Source: Nonomuraea aridisoli (GTDB lineage Bacteria > Actinomycetota > Actinomycetes > Streptosporangiales > Streptosporangiaceae). Taken from it: a DNA stretch of 64,000 bases. The notes under the pieces were generated by a model. The model saw nothing but the letters and a program-made list of their open reading frames with translations, was not told where the DNA came from and did not search any database. The position numbers were made by a program, and so were the translations under genes. The stretch covers positions 1 to 64,000 of the forward strand of contig NZ_POUD01000002.1 in NCBI RefSeq assembly GCF_003236395.1, given 5' to 3'. Position 1 is the stretch's first letter; every line of letters starts with the position of its first letter. Of this stretch, positions 1 to 8,306 are shown piece after piece.

Positions 1-24
1 CTCGGAGATGTGTATAAGAGCCAG
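1..24 (+). other. Residual Nextera sequencing adapter at contig end
   Basis: The first 24 bases match the 3' end of the Illumina Nextera i7-side adapter (CTCGG followed by the 19-bp Tn5 mosaic end) with one mismatch, an A to C at position 20. This is a library artefact and not genome. The true biological sequence begins at about base 25, and anything upstream of the sugar-transport operon is missing. Confidence 0.93.
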
Positions 25-224
25 GTACTGGGCGGCCTTGGCAGCTCCAGGACGGGCCCACCGCGACCGACCAACGTGCATGCGTGCGCGTTCAGGCAGC
101 TGACGCTGACCGTCGCCGGCAGGCCGGCCGCGTTCCTGGAGGTTTCGTGCCTGCGTGCGGGGGGCGACCTGCGGGTTTGTGAGGTGTGATTTCAGGGTTG
201 ACCTGTAGGTTTTTTGGGGTTAGG

Positions 225-253
225 TTGACCTTCAGTTTAGATCGATCTAAGTT
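225..253 (+). promoter_or_regulatory. Promoter of the sugar ABC/sulfatase operon
   Basis: A -35 element TTGACC (225-230) and a -10 element TAAGTT (248-253) are separated by exactly 17 bases, 73 bases upstream of the chosen start of the first permease gene. An extra GTTGACCT copy lies at 197-204. The spacer and the -10 are overlapped by a perfect palindrome (237-250), so transcription is probably repressor controlled. Confidence 0.6.
237..250. promoter_or_regulatory. Palindromic operator, LacI-type candidate
   Basis: TTAGATCGATCTAA is a perfect 14-bp palindrome with a central CG, the symmetry typical of LacI/GalR operators. It overlaps the -35/-10 spacer of the promoter driving a carbohydrate ABC transporter, where a sugar-responsive LacI repressor would act. 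No LacI gene is in the window; it could lie beyond the truncated left edge. Confidence 0.5.
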
Positions 254-326
254 GGCCCGAACCGAAATGGTGCCGCCGAATCGGCGTCGAGGCCAGCCCG
301 GCGCGCTCGACCAAGGAAGGGCACGG

Positions 327-1262
327 ATGTCCCCAGTTGTCCGTTCGCCACGGCAGTCAGCACCGCGCCGCGCGCAGTGGCACCGGCGCGAGGACGGCGT
401 CGGCCGCCTGATGCTGCTGCCGGCCCTGCTGCCGTATCTCGCCTTCGCGCTGTTGCCGATCGGCTGGCTGTTCTGGTTCAGCTTCCAGCGCTGGAACGGC
501 TTCTCCGCACCGCGGTTCACCGGGCTGGCCAACTACGAGCGCATGATCGGTGACGAGCAGTGGTGGCTCGCGGTGCTGAACACGGTGAAGTTCGGCTTCG
601 GCCGGCTCGTCATCGAGATCCCGCTGGCCCTGGTCCTGGCCTACGTGTTCTTCCGCGGCGTCCGCGGGGGGACCGTGTACCGCACGATCCTGTTCCTGCC
701 GCACGTCCTGTCACCGGCGATCGTCGGCATCATCTTCGTCTTCCTGCTGCGCGAGACCGGCGGGCCGGTCAACCAGCTGCTCACCGGATCGGGCCTGCTG
801 GAGGCGCCGATCCGGTTCCTCGGCGAGGCCGGCGCCGCGCTCGGCAGCCTGATCGGCGTCGGCGTCTGGGCCCACCTCGGGATCAACCTGCTGCTCTTCT
901 TCGCCGGCATGATGACGATCCCGAACGCCCTGCTGGAGAGCGCGGCGCTGGAGGGCGCCGGCCACTGGGCGACGCTGCGGCACATCGTGCTGCCGATGCT
1001 CGCCCCCGTGACGCGCGTGGTGATCCTGATCTCGATCATCGGCACGTTGCGCAGCTTCGACCTGGTCAAGACGCTCACCGACGGCGGCCCCGCCGGGAGC
1101 ACCGAGGTGATGTTCACCTACCTCTACCGGTTCTTCTTCGAGCCGGAATCGGTGCCGCAGATCGGGTACGCCGCCGCGCTCGGCGTCACCGCCAGCGTGA
1201 TCGTCGGCATCATCTCCGTCGCCTATCTGCGGATCAACCGCAGCGGGAGGACCGCGGCATGA
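327..1262 (+). CDS. Carbohydrate ABC transporter permease (MalF/UgpA type)
   Basis: This is the first inner-membrane permease of a CUT1-type sugar importer, 311 residues. About six hydrophobic segments are visible, and the cytoplasmic EAA loop (ALEGAGHWATLRHIVLPML) that docks the ATPase lies about two thirds along. I chose ATG 327 because AAGGAAGG sits just upstream and the protein then begins normally. The frame is open back to 186, but that extension crosses the promoter. The gene overlaps the next by ATGA. No ATPase gene is in the operon, which is usual for actinobacterial CUT1 systems served by a shared MsiK-like ATPase; that last point is family knowledge. Confidence 0.9.
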   Translation: MSPVVRSPRQSAPRRAQWHRREDGVGRLMLLPALLPYLAFALLPIGWLFWFSFQRWNGFSAPRFTGLANYERMIGDEQWWLAVLNTVKFGFGRLVIEIPLALVLAYVFFRGVRGGTVYRTILFLPHVLSPAIVGIIFVFLLRETGGPVNQLLTGSGLLEAPIRFLGEAGAALGSLIGVGVWAHLGINLLLFFAGMMTIPNALLESAALEGAGHWATLRHIVLPMLAPVTRVVILISIIGTLRSFDLVKTLTDGGPAGSTEVMFTYLYRFFFEPESVPQIGYAAALGVTASVIVGIISVAYLRINRSGRTAA

Positions 1263-2167
1263 GCACAGACGTCATCACCGAGCCCGCCGGCCGCACGGCC
1301 GCCCCGCCCGTCGCGGCCCCACGCCGTCGCCCGGTCCGCCCGCTCACCGTGCTGGTGCACGTGATCCTGGTCGCCGCGGCGCTGATCATGCTCTCGCCGC
1401 TGGTCTTCGGCCTGTTCGCGTCGGTCTCGCCACTGGACCAGATCCTCAGCAGGAACGGCGGGATCCTGCCGCGCGTCTGGGAGTGGGGCACCTACCTGCA
1501 CGCCTGGACGACGGCGAACTTCTCCCGCTACTTCGTCAACAGCCTGATCGTCACCGCCGTGGTCGTCATGCTGGACACGCTCGTCTCCAGCATGACCGGC
1601 TACGTGCTGGCCCGGCGCAGCCTGCGCGGCCAGCGCCTGGTCGAGGGCCTGTACGTCGGCACCCTGTTCGTCGGCCTGACCACCGCCACGCTCTACCCGC
1701 AGTACGTGATCGCCCAGGCGCTCGGCCTGGACAACCTGCTCGGCATCGCGCTGGTCCAGCTGGCCGGGATCATGCTGGTGCACATCTTCCTGATCAAGGC
1801 GTTCGTGCAGGGACTCGGCACCGAGATGGAGGACGCCGCCCGCGTCGACGGCTGCGGGCTGTTCGGCACCTACTGGCGGATCGCGTTCCCGATGATGCGG
1901 CCGATCCTCGCCACCACGGTGATCCTCGGCTTCCAGGCCTCCTGGAACAACTACCAGGTGCCGCTGGTGTTCTCCCTGGCCGAGCCCGACCTGCGCACCC
2001 TGGTCGTCGGCGTGAGCGCGCTGCAGTACGACGCCGCCGAGGGGATGACGCCGTACAACACGGTGCTGGCCGGGGCGAACATGGCGCTGGTGCCCATCGT
2101 GGTGATCTTCATCGTGCTGCAGCGGCACTTCGTCCGCGGCTGGACGGACGGGTCGGTGAAGGGATGA
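1259..2167 (+). CDS. Carbohydrate ABC transporter permease (MalG/UgpE type)
   Basis: Second permease of the importer, 302 residues, with an N-terminal Pro/Ala/Arg-rich cytoplasmic tail followed by about six membrane spans. The EAA loop reads DAARVDGCGLFGTYWRIAFP, near residues 197-216. It forms the heterodimeric pore with the product of the preceding gene. The start ATG overlaps the upstream stop (ATGA) and its own stop overlaps the next start in the same way, so translation of all three genes is probably coupled. The family assignment is firm; the exact sugar cannot be read from the permease. Confidence 0.9.
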   Translation: MSTDVITEPAGRTAAPPVAAPRRRPVRPLTVLVHVILVAAALIMLSPLVFGLFASVSPLDQILSRNGGILPRVWEWGTYLHAWTTANFSRYFVNSLIVTAVVVMLDTLVSSMTGYVLARRSLRGQRLVEGLYVGTLFVGLTTATLYPQYVIAQALGLDNLLGIALVQLAGIMLVHIFLIKAFVQGLGTEMEDAARVDGCGLFGTYWRIAFPMMRPILATTVILGFQASWNNYQVPLVFSLAEPDLRTLVVGVSALQYDAAEGMTPYNTVLAGANMALVPIVVIFIVLQRHFVRGWTDGSVKG

Positions 2168-2796
2168 CCCTGTTCGCGCCGGACGGCGCCCTGCTGCGCG
2201 GCTGGTCCCGCTGGTGGTTCTGGGCCTGGACGAGCTGCTGCTGGCTGCTGCTGAGCCTGCCCCTGGTCACCGCGCCGGCGGCGACCCTGTGGCTGATCGC
2301 CCAGCAGCGCCGGCACGCCCGTGGCGAGGCCGCCCTCGGTCCGGCCGAGACGCTGCGGTTCCTCGGCCGCCGGCTGCTGCCGTCGCTGCCGCTGGCCGGC
2401 TGCCATCTCGGTGTCGCCGCCCTGGTGCTGATCGGCCTGCTCGGGCCCTCGCCCGGCGGGGCCTACGGGTGGCTGGTGCTGACGACCAGCGTGGTGGCCG
2501 GCGTGACGTGGCTGCTCGTCGCCCCCTGGTCGGTGGTGATCTTCGAGCGCACGGGCCGCACCGCCGAGGCCCTGCGGACGGCCTACCTGCTGGCCCTGTC
2601 ACGGATCGAGCTGGCGCTGAGCGCGAGCGTGGCCGTGATCGCCGCCGCCGTGGCCGCGCCCTTCCTGGCGACCGGGGTGCCGTACCTCGGCCTGCCGGCG
2701 GCGATCGCGCTGCCCGGGGCGACGGCCAGTTTCGTGATCGTGCTCTGCGACCGAGCCGCCGCGGTTCGCGTCCTGTTGAGAAAGGCCCACCGATGA
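2164..2796 (+). CDS. YesL/DUF624-like membrane protein
   Basis: A 210-residue integral membrane protein with about five hydrophobic segments. Its early region (WFWAWTSCCWLLLSLPLVTAPAA) fits the YesL/DUF624 family, whose members sit in operons with CUT1 sugar importers and have no established biochemical role. Here it lies between the second permease and the binding protein with 4-bp overlaps on both sides, which is the typical context. It may aid assembly or regulation of the transporter; that is inference. The similarity is by pattern and position rather than by strong motifs. Confidence 0.65.
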   Translation: MTLFAPDGALLRGWSRWWFWAWTSCCWLLLSLPLVTAPAATLWLIAQQRRHARGEAALGPAETLRFLGRRLLPSLPLAGCHLGVAALVLIGLLGPSPGGAYGWLVLTTSVVAGVTWLLVAPWSVVIFERTGRTAEALRTAYLLALSRIELALSASVAVIAAAVAAPFLATGVPYLGLPAAIALPGATASFVIVLCDRAAAVRVLLRKAHR

Positions 2797-4151
2797 CTGA
2801 TTCCTTGACCCGCCGTGGGTTCCTCGGCACGCTCGCCGCCGGCGCCGCGGCGTCCCTCGTCGGCTGCGGCGGCTCCTCGTCCGGCTCCGCCGACCCCGGC
2901 GAGCTGACCACGATCGTGGTGTGGGACCGGGCCGGCGCGCACGCGAAGGCCCGCCAGGAGTTCTTCCGCACCTGGAACGCCCAGCAGGGCAAGTCCCTCG
3001 GCATCCAGGTGACGTACGAGCCGCAGGCGACGGACAAGTACGAGGAGATCGTCCGGCTCGGATTCCAGACCAAGCGGGCGCCCGACCTGTTCCACAGCCC
3101 CTCGGCGCAGCTGGGCGCGTTCGTCGCGGCCGGGTGGGTGCAGCCGCTGCCCGACCTGGTCGCCAAGGCGGTGCTGGACAAGGCCGCGCCGTACCACCAG
3201 AAGAACAGCGAGCTGGTCTGGGGCGGAGTGCCGTACGCGGTGCCGACCACCGCGTTCACCAACCGGATGCTGATCAACGTCGAGCTGTTCGAGAAGGCCG
3301 GGCTGGACCCGGACGCGCCGCCGGCGACCTTCGCCGAGGTACGGGAGGCCGCCGCCGCGATCACCAAGATCGGCAAGGGCGAGGCGTTCGGCATGATCGT
3401 CCCGATCAAGGCGACCGGGTTCCGGCAGTGGAGCGTGGACATCCCGCTGATGGCGGGCGACGCGGCGCTGGCGCAGTTCGGGCTCTTCAACGCCGCCACG
3501 CAGACGTACGAGTCGGCCAAGTACGCGCCGATCATCGAGCTCTACCGGGCCATGATCGTCGACAAGACCGCCTACCCGGGCGCCGCGACCCTCACCGGCG
3601 ACGTCGCGATCAACGCCTTCGGCAAGGGCGAGTCCGGGATGTACATCACCAGCAGCGCGGCCGTGTCCTCGCTGGCCGACCTCGGCAGCACCGTCAAGGC
3701 GGTCGCGGCGCCGCTGCCGGTGCCGGACGGGCAGCGGCTGGCGCGCTCGCCCATGAACGCCGGCTACCCGTACGCCATCTCCTCGACCAGCCAGAACCCG
3801 GAGAAGGCCGCGAAGGTGTTCGAGGTGATGGTCGGCGACGGAGTCCAGGAGGCCCTGGCCGCGAAGGCGGCGCCCCCGCTGAACGGCTCCGTCTGGGACT
3901 CGGCCGCGATCAAGGACAACGCGCTGCTCCAGCAGTTCCGGCCGGACGAGCTCGACCGGCAGTGGCCGAAGACGCCCGGCGGCCTGCTGCAGGTGGAGGG
4001 CGAGAGCGTCGACCAGACCGTGGAGAAGCTGCTGCTCGATCCGTCGGCCGCGCTCGGGCCGGCGCTCACCGCGATGCAGCAGCGCATGCAGGCCGCCTAC
4101 GACGCCGCCGTCAAGAGCGGCGAGATCGACCCGCAGGAGTTCCAGGCGTGA
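2793..4151 (+). CDS. Extracellular sugar-binding lipoprotein
   Basis: This is the substrate-binding component of the importer, 452 residues, family 1 solute-binding fold. The N-terminus has a twin-arginine-like motif (TRRGFLGT), a hydrophobic stretch and a lipobox ending LVGC, followed by a Gly/Ser linker, so it is predicted to be exported and anchored as a lipoprotein outside the membrane. The mature part begins TIVVWDRAG, the first beta strand of this family. It overlaps both neighbours (ATGA upstream, GTGA downstream). The ligand is unknown; the two following sulfatases suggest a sulfated sugar. Confidence 0.9.
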   Translation: MTDSLTRRGFLGTLAAGAAASLVGCGGSSSGSADPGELTTIVVWDRAGAHAKARQEFFRTWNAQQGKSLGIQVTYEPQATDKYEEIVRLGFQTKRAPDLFHSPSAQLGAFVAAGWVQPLPDLVAKAVLDKAAPYHQKNSELVWGGVPYAVPTTAFTNRMLINVELFEKAGLDPDAPPATFAEVREAAAAITKIGKGEAFGMIVPIKATGFRQWSVDIPLMAGDAALAQFGLFNAATQTYESAKYAPIIELYRAMIVDKTAYPGAATLTGDVAINAFGKGESGMYITSSAAVSSLADLGSTVKAVAAPLPVPDGQRLARSPMNAGYPYAISSTSQNPEKAAKVFEVMVGDGVQEALAAKAAPPLNGSVWDSAAIKDNALLQQFRPDELDRQWPKTPGGLLQVEGESVDQTVEKLLLDPSAALGPALTAMQQRMQAAYDAAVKSGEIDPQEFQA

Positions 4152-5491
4152 CGCCCCCGAACGTCGTCATGCTGCTGGCCGACCAGTGGCGGGGCCAGGA
4201 TCAGGGCTGGATCGGCGGCCCCTCCCAGGTCCGCACCCCGCACCTGGACCGGCTGGCGGCGGGCGGCGCCGCGATCGCCGGCGGACGCGCGAGCTCGCCG
4301 GTCTGCGGGCCCAGCCGGGCGAGCCTGCTCACCGGCCGCCTGCCGCACGAGCACGGCGTGGTCGCCAACGACCTGCCGCTGTCACCGCGGCTGGAGACCC
4401 TCGCCACGGCACTGTCCGGCGCCGGGTACCGGACCGGCTGGATCGGCAAGTGGCATCTGGCCGGGCTGCCCCGCGACAAGTGGGTGCCGCCCGCCGCCCG
4501 CCCGGGAATCGGCCACTACGCCGGAGTCGACTGCTCCCACGAGCACATCGACGGCCACTACTACACCGGCCCCGGCCGCAGGGTCGGCTTCACCGGCTAC
4601 GAGCCGGAGGTGCAGACGGGCCTGGCCGTGGACTTCCTCGCCGACCAGGACGGCCCGTTCTTCCTCACCGTCTCCTACAACCCGCCGCACGACCCGTACG
4701 ACTCGGTGCCCGTGCCGCTGCGGGCCGGATACCCGGCCGAGCGGGTGACGGTGCCGCCGAACACGCCCGACACCCCTGAGCAGCGCGAGCTGCAGCGGCT
4801 CTACTGGAGCGCGATCACAGCGGTGGACGCGCAGATCGGCCGCGTCGTGGCGGCGCTGGACCGGCTCGGACTCCGCGAGAACACGATCATCGTGGTCACC
4901 TCCGACCACGGCGACCTGCTCGGCGCCCACGGCCTGCGGGCCAAGCAGAGCCCGTACGCGGAGGCCGTCCGGGTGCCGATGGTGATCAACGGGCCCGGCG
5001 TTCCCGCCTGCCGGCCCGCCGGGCTGATGGGCCTGGTGGATCTCGCTCCCACCCTGCTCGGCCTGCTCGGGCTGCCGCCGATCGGGACGTACGGCCGCGA
5101 CCTCGGCGACCGGCTGCGATCCGGCGGGCCGCTGCGCCGCGAACTGCTGACCGGCAACTGGGTCAGCTTCGACAACGGCTACGACCAGGGCATCGGCGAG
5201 TGGCGCGGCCTGGTCGCCGAGGACCTGACCTACGCGCGCACCGCCGACGGCCGGCCGTGGCTGCTCTTCGACGACCGCGCCGACCCCTGGCAGCTGGACA
5301 ACCTGGTCGCCGACCCGGCGGCGGCCGGGCAGGTCGCCGAGGCCGACGCCCGGCTGACCGCGCTGCTGACGGAGTCGGGGGACGCGTTCTGGCCGGCCGA
5401 CCGGCTGCTCGCCGAGCTCGGCCTGGTCGAGGAGTGGAACGCCCGCGAGTCCGCCCTGCGCGGCGACCGGGCCCGGCTGATCGCTTCATGA
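4148..5491 (+). CDS. Sulfatase (formylglycine-dependent)
   Basis: A 447-residue type I sulfatase hydrolysing sulfate esters. The metal-binding start NVVMLLADQWRG and the activation motif CGPSRASLLTGR are present; Cys53 would be converted to formylglycine by a sulfatase-modifying enzyme, which is not in this window. GKWHL, the SYNPPHDPY block and TSDHGDLLGAHG supply further active-site and metal residues. There is no signal peptide, so it should act in the cytoplasm on imported substrate. The GTG start overlaps the stop of the binding-protein gene, tying it to the importer. Alkyl sulfatase or phosphonate hydrolase activity within the same fold cannot be excluded. Confidence 0.9.
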   Translation: MTPPNVVMLLADQWRGQDQGWIGGPSQVRTPHLDRLAAGGAAIAGGRASSPVCGPSRASLLTGRLPHEHGVVANDLPLSPRLETLATALSGAGYRTGWIGKWHLAGLPRDKWVPPAARPGIGHYAGVDCSHEHIDGHYYTGPGRRVGFTGYEPEVQTGLAVDFLADQDGPFFLTVSYNPPHDPYDSVPVPLRAGYPAERVTVPPNTPDTPEQRELQRLYWSAITAVDAQIGRVVAALDRLGLRENTIIVVTSDHGDLLGAHGLRAKQSPYAEAVRVPMVINGPGVPACRPAGLMGLVDLAPTLLGLLGLPPIGTYGRDLGDRLRSGGPLRRELLTGNWVSFDNGYDQGIGEWRGLVAEDLTYARTADGRPWLLFDDRADPWQLDNLVADPAAAGQVAEADARLTALLTESGDAFWPADRLLAELGLVEEWNARESALRGDRARLIAS

Positions 5492-5505
5492 GGAGATATC
5501 CGTAC

Positions 5506-6981
5506 ATGTCAACCCGCCCGAACGTGCTGTTCGTGATGACCGACCAGCAGCGGTTCGACACCATCGCGGCGCTCGGCAACACCGGCATCGCGACGCCCAA
5601 CCTCGACCGGCTGGCCGCCCGCGGGACCGTCTTCGACAACGCCTACTCCACCACCCCGGTCTGCGTCCCGGCCCGCTACACGCTGCGCACCGGGTGCGAG
5701 CCGACCAGGACCGGCGTGTACGACAACACCGTCCCCGACGGGGGACACGGCGCCATCCGGGAGCGTTGCGGCCCGTACCTGGCCGAGGCGATGGGCCGGC
5801 GCGGCTACCGCACCTGGGGAGTCGGCAAGTTCCACACCTCGCCCTGGGACGCGCCGGTCGGCTACGAGGTGCAGCGGCACAGCGAGGAGTTCTACACCGC
5901 CCCCGAGCAGCGCGCCGGCGACGCGTACGCGCGGTGGATCGCGACCGAGCACCCCGAGTACGACTGGATCGAGGCGCTCATGGGGGAGCGGACCGACATG
6001 TACTACATGCCGCAGCTCAGCCCGTTGCCGGCGGACTGCACGGTCGAGTCGTGGGCCACCCGGGAGGCGAGGGGGCTGATGGCCGCCGACGACGGCCGGC
6101 CCTGGTTCGGGTTCGTCTCCTACATCGGCCCGCATCCGCCGTTCGCGCCGCCGCTGCCGTACAACCGGATGTACGACCCCGACCGCATGCCCGACCCGGT
6201 GGGCGGCGATCGCGCCGTCGACCACCTCGACCAGCACATCCCGTGGATGAACCACCTGGTCTACGCCGAGAACGTCGACCCGCACCGTGCCAGGACCCTG
6301 AAGGCCCGCTACTACGGCGAGATCAGCTACATCGACGCCTGCGTCGGCGACCTGCTGGACGCCGTGGAACGAAGACCCGACGCGGACGACACCGTGATCT
6401 GCTTCTACGCCGACCACGGCGACCTGCTCGGCGACCATCACGGCTGGCAGAAGGAGAGCTTCTTCGAGGCGTCCGCCCGGGTCCCGTTCCTCATCTCCTG
6501 GCCGGGCCGGATCGCGGCCGGCGACCGCCGGTCGGAGCTCGTCTGCCTGACCGATCTGTTCGGCCTGGCCACCTCGGCCGCGGGGGAGCCGGAGCTGCGC
6601 CAGGGGAGCGACCTGCTCGGCCTGCTGACCGGCACGGCGCCGCCCCGCCGGACGCTGTACGGCTACCACGGCCGGCCCGGCACCCGCCGGTTCAAGGCGA
6701 TGGTGCGGCAGGGCGACCTGAAGCTGATCTGGCTGGCCAACGGCGGGCACCGGCTGCTGTTCGACCTCGCGGCCGACCCGCACGAGGTCAAGCCGGTGCA
6801 GACCGAGCGGCCGCAGGACGCCGACCGGCTGACCGCGCTGCTGACCGACCACCTGCGCGCGGAGGGCGTGGCCGACGCCTTCGACGGCGACGCGCTGCGC
6901 ACCTTCCCGTACGAGGAGTGGCCGCTGACCCGCATCCACCAGTTCGACGAGTCCCGCGGCGTCACCGGCTTCGGCCGCTGA
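5506..6981 (+). CDS. Second sulfatase (formylglycine-dependent)
   Basis: A 491-residue sulfatase of the same superfamily as the preceding gene but clearly divergent from it. It has NVLFVMTDQQRFDT at the N-terminus, CVPARYTLRTG with Cys53 as the formylglycine precursor, GKFHT, and YADHGDLLGDHHGW. No signal peptide is seen, so it is predicted to be cytosolic. I chose ATG 5506 because AGGAGA lies ten bases upstream; an in-frame ATG at 5488 lacks such a site. Two sulfatases in one transport operon suggest a substrate with two kinds of sulfate ester. A strong terminator follows. Confidence 0.9.
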   Translation: MSTRPNVLFVMTDQQRFDTIAALGNTGIATPNLDRLAARGTVFDNAYSTTPVCVPARYTLRTGCEPTRTGVYDNTVPDGGHGAIRERCGPYLAEAMGRRGYRTWGVGKFHTSPWDAPVGYEVQRHSEEFYTAPEQRAGDAYARWIATEHPEYDWIEALMGERTDMYYMPQLSPLPADCTVESWATREARGLMAADDGRPWFGFVSYIGPHPPFAPPLPYNRMYDPDRMPDPVGGDRAVDHLDQHIPWMNHLVYAENVDPHRARTLKARYYGEISYIDACVGDLLDAVERRPDADDTVICFYADHGDLLGDHHGWQKESFFEASARVPFLISWPGRIAAGDRRSELVCLTDLFGLATSAAGEPELRQGSDLLGLLTGTAPPRRTLYGYHGRPGTRRFKAMVRQGDLKLIWLANGGHRLLFDLAADPHEVKPVQTERPQDADRLTALLTDHLRAEGVADAFDGDALRTFPYEEWPLTRIHQFDESRGVTGFGR

Positions 6982-6992
6982 CGCGAGCCGCC

Positions 6993-7028
6993 GGTGTGCC
7001 GCTCCTCCCGATCGAGGAGCGGCACACC
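6993..7028 (+). terminator. Rho-independent type terminator of the sulfatase operon
   Basis: A perfect 15-bp stem (6993-7007 pairing with 7014-7028) closes a six-base loop twelve bases after the stop codon. No T-run follows, as is usual in high-GC actinomycetes. Confidence 0.85.
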
Positions 7029-7066
7029 CGTCCGAGGACCTGAACGGTGCCCGCGGACGCTCGGGC

Positions 7067-7399
7067 TCACTTGAGCGGGTCGTGGCCCCAGTTCATCAGC
7101 GAGTAGCGCCACCGGCTCTCCCGCACGTCGCCGGAAGGGCGTTGCGCCAGATGCCGGTGGACGTAGCCGACGACCTTGGCCATGTGGGCGTAGTCCTGGT
7201 CGGTCCAGGACGACTTCCGCTTCCTGAGCAGTTCGACGATCCGGCGGCCGGAGGCGTGCCCGGTCGACTCGCCGCCGTCGTCCTTCTGGCCGACCGACTT
7301 CGACTCCTCCGTCGCCAGCCAGCGCTCCAGCTCCGCGGCGGTCATGTTCACCGCCCGGCCGAACTCGGCCGCGACGTCCCCGTCGCCGCCGCCGGTCAT
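7067..7399 (-). CDS. DUF3140-like protein
   Basis: A 110-residue soluble protein with an N-terminal acidic segment, a LERWLATEES helix and a basic SGRRIVELLRKRKSSWTDQDYAHMAKVVGYVHRHLAQRP core ending in RYSLMNWGHDPLK. This pattern is that of the DUF3140 family, small actinobacterial proteins often adjacent to DUF2945 proteins, as here. The biochemical function is unknown. Translation is coupled to the upstream gene by a 4-bp overlap. The Arg/Lys-rich core and helix content would be compatible with nucleic-acid binding, but nothing specific is visible. Confidence 0.75.
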   Translation of the reverse strand: MTGGGDGDVAAEFGRAVNMTAAELERWLATEESKSVGQKDDGGESTGHASGRRIVELLRKRKSSWTDQDYAHMAKVVGYVHRHLAQRPSGDVRESRWRYSLMNWGHDPLK

Positions 7400-7629
7400 T
7401 TCGTGTCCTCGTCCTTGCGCAGGGCCGACGGCTTGTGCACGGCCTTCTTCCCGCTCTTGTCACTTCGCACGACGTACTGCGGGTCGTCGGGGGAGGCCGC
7501 GACGGTGCGGCCGGCCTCCTTCGTCCTCTTGGAGACCTTCTTCTCCACCTTGCCGTGGGCCGTGGACCCGTGGCTCTTCCAGGTGACCTCGTCGCCGACG
7601 GACGGGTCGTTCTCACGTTTGCCGCTCAT
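7396..7629 (-). CDS. DUF2945 (hypervirulence-associated, Tudor-like) protein
   Basis: A 77-residue highly charged protein starting MSGKRENDPSVGDEVTWKS, with the small beta-barrel pattern GDEVTWKSHGSTAHGKV and PQYVVRSDKSGKKAVHKPSAL of the DUF2945/HVA1 family. The family name comes from a fungal protein and does not imply virulence here. It is the first gene of a two-gene unit with the DUF3140 gene. Such pairs often accompany stress and DNA-protection genes in actinobacteria; the role is not established. Confidence 0.8.
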   Translation of the reverse strand: MSGKRENDPSVGDEVTWKSHGSTAHGKVEKKVSKRTKEAGRTVAASPDDPQYVVRSDKSGKKAVHKPSALRKDEDTK

Positions 7630-7700
7630 GTCCTATCGGCTGACCCCAGCCCGCCCGGCTACGCGACCGTCCAGGAAAATCCTCTTTTGCGATGACGCGG

Positions 7701-8306
7701 TCAGAGCCAGCCCATCTCCTTGGCGTGGCGCACGGCGGCGTGGCGGTTGTCGGCGGCGAGTTTGGTGACCGCCGCGGACAGATAGTTGCGGACAGTGCCC
7801 TCCGACAGGCCGAGCACGCGGGCGATCCTGGAGACGGGGACGCCGCCGGCCGCGGCACGCAGGGTGTCGAGCTCTCTGGGGGTGAGGGGGCACTCCCGCA
7901 GGGCGAGCGCGTCGGCGGCCAGCTCGGGGTCGATGTAGCGGCGGCCCTCGTGGACCTGGCGGATGATCTTCGCCAGGGCGGCCGCCGGGTGGTCCTTGCC
8001 GACGAACCCGCGTACGCCCGCCTCCATCGCGCGGCGCAGGTAGCCGGGCCTGCCGTGGCCGGTGACGATGACGACCTGGCAGCCGGGCGCGACCGCGGCC
8101 AGGCGTTCGGCGGCCTCCAGGCCGTCCATCACCGGCATGTCGATGTCCAGCAGGGCCACGTCAGGGCGCAGTTCGGCGGCCAGCCGCACGGCCTCGTCGC
8201 CGCGCCCGGCCTCGCCCACGACCTCGATCCCCGGCTCGGCGCCGAGCAGCGCCACGAACGCCCCGCGTACGAGATGGTGGTCCTCCGCGAGCAGCAGCCT
8301 GATCAC
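7701..8306 (-). CDS. NarL/FixJ-family response regulator
   Basis: A 201-residue two-component regulator. The receiver domain has the acidic pair in LLAEDHH and the phospho-acceptor Asp54 in LLDIDMPVMDG, with K in GKD completing the site. The C-terminal LuxR-type helix-turn-helix reads LTPRELDTLRAAAGGVPVSRIARVLGLSEGTVRNYLS. The GTG start overlaps the stop of the histidine kinase gene (GTGA). It is the last gene of an ABC exporter/two-component operon and probably controls that operon in response to a membrane or antibiotic signal; this is inferred from the context. Confidence 0.93.
   Translation of the reverse strand: MIRLLLAEDHHLVRGAFVALLGAEPGIEVVGEAGRGDEAVRLAAELRPDVALLDIDMPVMDGLEAAERLAAVAPGCQVVIVTGHGRPGYLRRAMEAGVRGFVGKDHPAAALAKIIRQVHEGRRYIDPELAADALALRECPLTPRELDTLRAAAGGVPVSRIARVLGLSEGTVRNYLSAAVTKLAADNRHAAVRHAKEMGWL

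Noticed and set aside
186-326. N-terminal extension of the first permease from 186
   Set aside because: It would translate the promoter and operator region; ATG 327 has a good ribosome site and gives a normal permease start.
560-1258. Long open frame upstream of and in frame with the second permease
   Set aside because: Arg/Ala/Pro-rich shadow of the first permease in a high-GC frame; the real start is ATG 1259 with an ATGA overlap.
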